NCBI RefSeq assembly: GCF_004664715.2
Contig: NC_051068.1
Coordinates: 129,476,716 to 129,540,715, forward strand
Direction of reading: 5' to 3'
Source of the DNA: Peromyscus leucopus
Taxonomy: Eukaryota; Chordata; Mammalia; Rodentia; Cricetidae
DNA: 64,000 nt
Below the pieces are notes generated by a model that saw only the letters and a list, made by a program, of their open reading frames with translations, was not told the DNA's origin and did no database searches. The position numbers and the translations under genes were made by a program. Positions 58,076-64,000 of the stretch are shown here, in pieces. Within the stretch, counting starts at the first letter, position 1; every line of letters starts with the position of its first letter.

Positions 58076-60049
58076 CAAAAGAGGGAACCTGCAAGAGAGA
58101 ATAGCTCTCATATTCACAGAGAAGCTTGAAAAAGTATGACATGTTGAGAGATTTAATAACTTAGAGTGACTTAAGTTTGCTGAGCTCATGTTTTCAGGAA
58201 GAGGACTGCTGTAAAAGGAACCACATGTTGTGAAGGCATAAAAACTCTAACTTGCAGGCAAAAGGAACTATTAAAAGGTTTGTAAGACAGGGAATGACTT
58301 GATCAGATCTGTGCTCAGAAAAAAACTTGTCACGTTGGAACTTTCAAAATGGCAGATTCATGATTAGAATCAAGGAAGTCCACTAGAGGTGCTGAACTGT
58401 AGGCTTGAGGCATCCACAACAATCAAGCATCAAAAATATGCAAAGCTGCTGTGTGTGGTGGAGGAACTCAAGTTAGCATTTGCATTATAGTGGCTGTTAT
58501 CCATAATATAGAAAGCTTTAAGAGATTTGGAAAGTCCAAATGGTTATAGGCAAGCATTAAACCACTTCTCATAAGACACTTCAGCATCTGTGGATCTTGT
58601 CCTGTGGTTGCAGGATCTTGGAAGAATCTTCTAGACACCAAGGGACTACTGACTACTGGACAGAGTCTTTTGTCTGTGTAATAGCCAGGTACCTAAGGCA
58701 GTGCACTCAAGGAGGAAGAGAAATGGGCTCAAGGAAGATGTGTAGTCAAATCAAGGGTTTCTGACTGACTGCATAGGGTGGGAGGGTCAGCTCCTACCAG
58801 TGGTCACTAAACTTGTAGGTGGACAACAGAAAACAGCTAGGTAAAAGCCTTCATCTTGCTTTGTTTCAGGGTGTTGCAGACAACTGCCTCATACTTTGGT
58901 TGCTCAGCACTTCACTCATTTGATATACCTAGGAACACCTTACCATTTGTCTTACTTATTTGGGAGAGTCTAAATAAACCAGTATAATTAATTAATAGAC
59001 AAACACTTGGCACTGAGTTAAAGGTTTTATATTGAGAGTCGCTGGTAGCAAAAGTCCATGAGAGTATACATCAGTGACAACTAGTGTTCAGAAGGTCAAC
59101 CTATCAGAACTAAGGGTTCTGTAAGAGGAAACCATCATGCAAGATGTTATGGAATTACTGTCTTTTGAATGAACCTGCTGTCTCTTGTTGTAAACTTCTT
59201 GTGCAATAACAGCTATGATTCTCCCCATTTACTATGCATTTCCATGTTATGTTTACATGTAATCTCATGATTGTATCTCAATCTTATGGGCACACATAAT
59301 TGTGAATAGTCTATAAGATGTTTTCTTATTTAACTGTACAATTTTTGTGAATAGAAACACACTAAATTATGCTTCATGCTAGGTCTACTGTTCCATGTGG
59401 ACTGCAGACACTTAGAGGTCTTACTCTCCATTCTTAGTCACTGACAAGGTAAATACTGGTCAGACAAAGAGCCTTCATAGAACTTTCACAGAGTGGAATT
59501 GCAGGTGCCTGGCTTTGTTAAATCAAAACTCTTCAGAAGAATTATAGTGAACCAGAAGTGATAGTGCATGTGTCTGGCCTTGGTATATCTCAGTCCTTCA
59601 AGAGACCAACAGCACCTATGTTGCCCTAAGCTTCCTCCACTAGCCCCTCCCCACTCTGATTCAAAGAACAATTAACACTTTGTATTTCTTTCTACACCAG
59701 TTCTTAATGCAAAATTTTAGGCTCAATAGACTAATTATATACAGGTCCCTAGATTCAGGTGATTAACAGAAAAATGCTGTTAACTGATTAATCATATCTG
59801 GATATTATTAATTATATAAAATAGTACACATATTCTTTGCCTTTTCCTTAAATCTCTCATTGGTTTAATTTCTCTCCTTGTAACCTTTGTAGCTATCCCT
59901 TTAAGAGATAGCCAGACCTTTTTACTACCTACAGCTGTTGTCAATCACCAATTAAGCTGACTAAGTCTTAGACAAGTGTGACTCTTATCAGAATACTTCT
60001 CCCTGAGAGTTTACTTTGTAGTTTTTACTAACAAGTTGTTAATGAATGG

Positions 60050-60050
<1 letters not shown>

Positions 60051-60108
<58 letters not shown>

Positions 60109-60121
60109 CGCGCGCGCGCGT
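60051..60121. repeat. Compound (AT)n(GT)n(GC)n tract
   Basis: About 8 AT steps, 16-17 GT steps and 9-10 CG steps follow without a break in purine-pyrimidine alternation, ending gcgcgcgcgtgcttggg. Confidence 0.97.
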
Positions 60122-60667
60122 GCTTGGGAAAAAAAGAAGGAAAAAAGATAGAAAAGACCTAGATAGATATGAGAGAATAGCAAGAAAAGAATTGACTGAG
60201 AACAAAGATGAAGACGGAGATGGAAAGAACAAGGTAGAATGATGAAAGAACAGCAGAAGGGACTGAGAGCAGGAGGGACCGAGAGGAGCTAAGTATGAGA
60301 ACAGAGAAGAGACTGTGTAGATAGAACTGACTGAGAAGAATAAAGTGAATTGGCTAAAGAACCCAGTGTGCTTAGATTCACTGAATATCCCCCAGATTAG
60401 AATCCTCAGCTGGTTGTTAGACTCTTCCACGGATCCTGGGAGCACACAATATAGGCTGGACCTGTTATTGTTTGCGATAGTTTGATATATATTTTATTTA
60501 ATATTCTGTATTCTTGTGACCCAGTTTGCCATGCACACCAGCTACAGTGCCCCCACTTTCCTCTCTCCCTGGCCTGTTGGGAAAGCAGACTCTCCAGCCC
60601 ACCTCAGATCCGCTCTTCGCAGCTGCCTCTAGCAGGCACTCATGCTTGGAGCTTAAGATTGTGAATG

Positions 60668-60816
60668 TTGAGGTCGGTCCTCGGGGGAGACCTTGATCTG
60701 GAGGAGGTGGGAATGGGGGTGGGCTGGGGGGAGGGGGAGGGGGGCGAGAGTGGGAGAACAGGGGAATCTGTGGCTATTATGTTGAACTGAATGGTGGTGT
60801 AAAAAAAAAAAAAAAA
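60668..60816 (+). mobile_element. Short 5'-truncated LINE-1 with target duplication
   Basis: About 130 bp of G-rich L1 3'-end-like sequence (gaccttgatctggaggaggt, atgttgaactgaatggtggt) with an A tail. It is flanked by the 13-base duplication AAGATTGTGAATG at 60655-60667 and 60817-60829. Confidence 0.85.
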
Positions 60817-62975
60817 AAGATTGTGAATGAAGTTCCCTAGGAAGCAAAGACAATGACAAGTTCAGCACAGAGTCCTCTTAGAATCAAGGACAGAGGACAG
60901 GAGGGGCAGGGAAGGAAGGAAGCTGACCTGACAGATGTCCTTCCTTCCCTGCCCTGTGAGGAGGTCCCCAGCAAAGCTTCCCAAAAATTCTGTAGCTGAG
61001 CTCCCCAACCCCACAGGTGTCTGAGCAGGGGCTGAGGGGCTGGGTCTTTGTGTCCTGCATTTGTGGATCATTGAAGGAACATTATCCAGAATGGGGTTTT
61101 GACCTTGAATGATGAGGTCAAATTCAGAAGAGGGGATCAGAAGAGGCCAGAGGAGCTACATGCAGTGTTTCCAGAAGCTGCCAAACAGAGAAAGTTCTGC
61201 ATTCCTGAGGACACATTAGCACATGCTTCCTGTGTGCCATTCCCAGGTTGCTCTGAGAATAAAGGCTGGAACTGAAATTGAATCTGCTTGGATTGGACTA
61301 AAGATCTTCCCGTCTCCCACACCCCTCATTAACTCATCCTGCATCTTTAGGTCCCTGTGAAGCTGTGTAGAAGCAAACATTAGAGGAGCTGGCCCTCCAG
61401 AACGGGGGAAAAGAAGGCATTAGGTGGCATTTCCCCAGCTCAGAAGAACAGCACTTTATAAAAAACTGCCACTTTGCTATTCATGTCCCACCCCAAGGAA
61501 GTATGAGTCATGGTAGTCTTTTCTTTTCTAGGAGTAAAGGACTCTGTGTGCTTTTGCATTGTACCCTCCTCTATCCTTTAATCAGGAGAAGGCTCTTTCA
61601 TTCTTGAAGCTGCTCTCAATGCTGCCTTGCTATCTCCTGCACTGACTGGCATCTTCCGTGCAGTTTCAAAACATTCTGTGGAAGACAAACAACACTTGGG
61701 TGTTTATTATTGAGTCTTTCAAACCTTCTACAGGCACCCTACCCTGCAGCAAAGGTCTTCAGTCCTTGGGAAGGTCAACTTGCCCAGCACCACTCTAGGT
61801 GCACACGGATCCATAGGTGAGTGACAGATGTAGAAATCACAAGATGAGGAAGATGTCAGAATATTCAGAAACAACATAAATTCATGCACTACTTGGTCAG
61901 AGTTTTATGTATGAACTTTAGATTGGGAGTTGTAAGATGGAGCTTTGTAGAAGACAAAATACTTGGTTATTCTATTTGCCTCTCTGAATTATAAAAAAAT
62001 GAGTAAAAATACAAGAGTCTAGGCTTCTAAAAGTATATTAACTTAATGTGTTAGAATGCAAGAGCAAGGGAAACAGTGGCTTTGCTTTTTTCCCCATACC
62101 TTTTCAGAGTAAATACTAAGGGTTATTCATCTTTGAGACTGACTGATAGATAGGACTGCGGACTGCACTGGAAATGAGCAGGTAGCCAAGGTCACGTAGA
62201 ACTGGATAGCAGGCTAGGTCACTTAAGCTGGGAGGAGTGGGGTATTCAAACACAGGGCATAACAAAGTGTCAAATTAAGGCATACTAAATAAAATTAGCC
62301 ATGGACCACAGCTGAGCTAGTGGATTTAGATGCAAAAATTTCGAAAGAGGCAGGTTGGACAAGATTTTTTGTCTCACCACTTACTCATTTACACCTTCAG
62401 ATTCTGCAAATGTAACCACTGTAGAAAGTGCATTGACTCCAATTCTCACCCATACCTTCTACAGGTTTCAGAGAATGCATTGACACACAACACTGTGAGG
62501 TCAGACATTGCTGTACAAGAGTAGCCGCTTTGACTTACAGCCCCAGGACTTACTGGCTCTGTGACCCTGGGCTGCACAGAACATACTCATAGGGTTTCTT
62601 TGAGGATCCAGAGTGAATTTTTATAAGCCAGCTAGGCAGTGCCTCGAACAGTATATGCAAAGTAAGTGGCTTTGATTAAATGAATATCAAGAAGCTGGTG
62701 TAAACTTGCATCTAGGTAACATTCTGACTTTTCTATATCTCCTCAGGAATTAGGTATTTTATCTGCATTCTGCAGGACTGTACATAAACTGGCCTCCTTT
62801 TCATTCAAAGGGATAAGTTCTAAGAAATCCTGTGGAAGTCTGAAACTGTGCTTGTGACACAGTGCTATACAGACTGTGGTGCGCTCTCTCTCTATTTACC
62901 TATGATAAAAGTTATCAAGTAAACAGCAACAGCTAGCAATGAAATATTAGAATAGACTATTAAAAACTTCTATAA

Positions 62976-63180
62976 GCCGGGCATGGAAGTGCACACCTTT
63001 CATCTCAGCACTTGGGAGGCAGAGGCAGGTGGTTCTCTGAGTTCGAAGCTAGCCTGGTCTTCAGAGCTAGTTCCAGAACAGCTAGGCTACACAGAGAAGC
63101 CTTTGTCTCAAAAAAAAAAACAAAACAAAACAAAAAAAAAACAAAAAACAAAAAACAAAAAACAAAAAAACCCCCAAAAT
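62976..63180 (+). mobile_element. B1 SINE, sense, with long A/C tail
   Basis: It begins gccgggcatggaagtgcaca, then cttgggaggcagaggcaggt, agccttttgt-like end and a (CAAAA)n tail to 63178. It is opposite to Lrrc7 transcription. Confidence 0.88.
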
Positions 63181-64000
63181 AAATAAGTAAAAATAACTTA
63201 CCACTTAAATTAATATATTTTCATTTCTGGAATCACTATTATGTGAGTCTCCCAAACAATGTAGTTGAGGGAATTGACTGTAAGATCTCTGTGACTCTGA
63301 CACTGGCTCAGTTTCTGATCATATTAGCAAACAGTTTGTATGAATCAGTAAGCACAGACTTCCTGGTTTGTGTCTGTGGTGCTATGGACGTAGCCCTTTC
63401 AAAATTAAAAAAAAAAATGTTTTTTTTTCTAATCTTTTTCAAGACATCTGCTTTTCTATGGCCTCATGTTTGTTCACAGAGAACAAATGTTATGTGCACA
63501 TTAACTTTAAAATAATTTAAAGAAAATTCTAAAAAAGAGTAAAATTTGCTTTGAGGACATATTAAAACCTCTGTCTTGGCTGAAAAATGATTCTCTCCAC
63601 CTGCCTGGATCCTTAGTCCAGTGACATGTGTGTTGAGGTGGCCAGGAAAGGCAGGTAGTAAGGGATTGGTCTGTTGCATGTGTGAGCACACACTCTTCCC
63701 AGTGCATTGCCAGGAACGGCAAGGCTGCTATTGGAAGTCATTCTCTCAGGAGATGGAAACTCCACCAGGAGTCTACCTGCAGAAGCCAGCAGGCGAACCT
63801 GCTCCATGATGGAACCATCCCTTCACAGAAAGAAAGCCTGAAGGTGTAAGTGGGTTCTATTGGATAAGAAGCAAACAGGGAAAGCCATTCACTTTGTGGA
63901 AGAGCTCTAACAGCAAGAGGAAAGACAGCTGTACAGTTACCTGTGAGAATAAGGTTGCTTTTGTAAAACAATGTATATTAAAAATTCAACTATGAACTTA

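Larger units (their letters stand above)
56077..64000. other. Lrrc7 intron upstream of the first exon in the window (runs off the right edge)
   Basis: At least 7.9 kb. It holds a composite SINE (about 57772-58075), a compound AT/GT/GC tract (60051-60121), a short L1 with target duplication (60668-60816) and a B1 (62976-63180). The next upstream densin repeats (LRENHLKTLP-type) were looked for in the translations and not found. Confidence 0.75.

Noticed and set aside
25901..63180. Recurring 150-bp B1 copies as a CRISPR-like or clustered regulatory array
   Set aside because: They are dispersed, in both orientations, with separate target duplications and A tails, as expected for SINEs.

Overview
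This window is nuclear DNA from a cricetid rodent (hamster, vole or deer-mouse group). The B1 SINEs carry the variant with a 'ggaaaggcgcaaagctacacag' type centre, and there are rodent ID, B2/B3/B4 and L1 copies plus several class II-like solo LTRs. No bacterial, viral or CRISPR-type locus is present. Species cannot be fixed by eye.

The only host gene I can support is Lrrc7 (densin-180), read on the minus strand. Twelve coding exons were delimited by matching the protein and checking acceptor AG, donor GT and reading phase at every junction. In transcript order they are 56076-55939, 50400-50328, 28258-28129, 26211-26096, 22378-22309, 20693-20594, 17755-17631, 15676-15428, 10593-10393, 3349-3238, 3035-2855 and 1095-1 (cut by the window edge). 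They total 2590 nt, about 863 residues. They cover the last leucine-rich repeats, the LAP-specific linker and part of the long central region. The first exons and promoter lie beyond 64000, and the 3' part including the PDZ domain lies before position 1. All phases join without a frameshift or stop, so the gene looks intact.

All other sequence is intronic. The 22-kb intron 28259-50327 is the most heavily invaded. It holds an L1 of about 6.5 kb (about 32270-41241). Its 3' UTR was split by an endogenous-retrovirus-like insertion at 38589-40955, bounded by the exact 6-bp duplication TAGAAG. That insertion is the most unusual object in the window. Its left and right LTRs belong to two unrelated families, both present elsewhere here as solo LTRs. 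Its internal part carries a rearranged cDNA piece of a cellular receptor kinase gene, Tgfbr1. The piece runs from 5' leader and signal peptide to the glycine loop and catalytic lysine, then to an activation-segment scrap, within an open frame of 153 codons.

Four solo LTRs have exact 6-bp duplications (12485-12802, 18778-19253, 27149-27552, 53227-53738). A fifth (44717-45110) interrupts a SINE. Notable simple sequences are a homopurine block (about 42232-42673), an AT/GT/GC compound tract (60051-60121), a 34-bp AT palindrome (14519-14552) and paired (GT)n/(CA)n runs beside the 22309-22378 exon.
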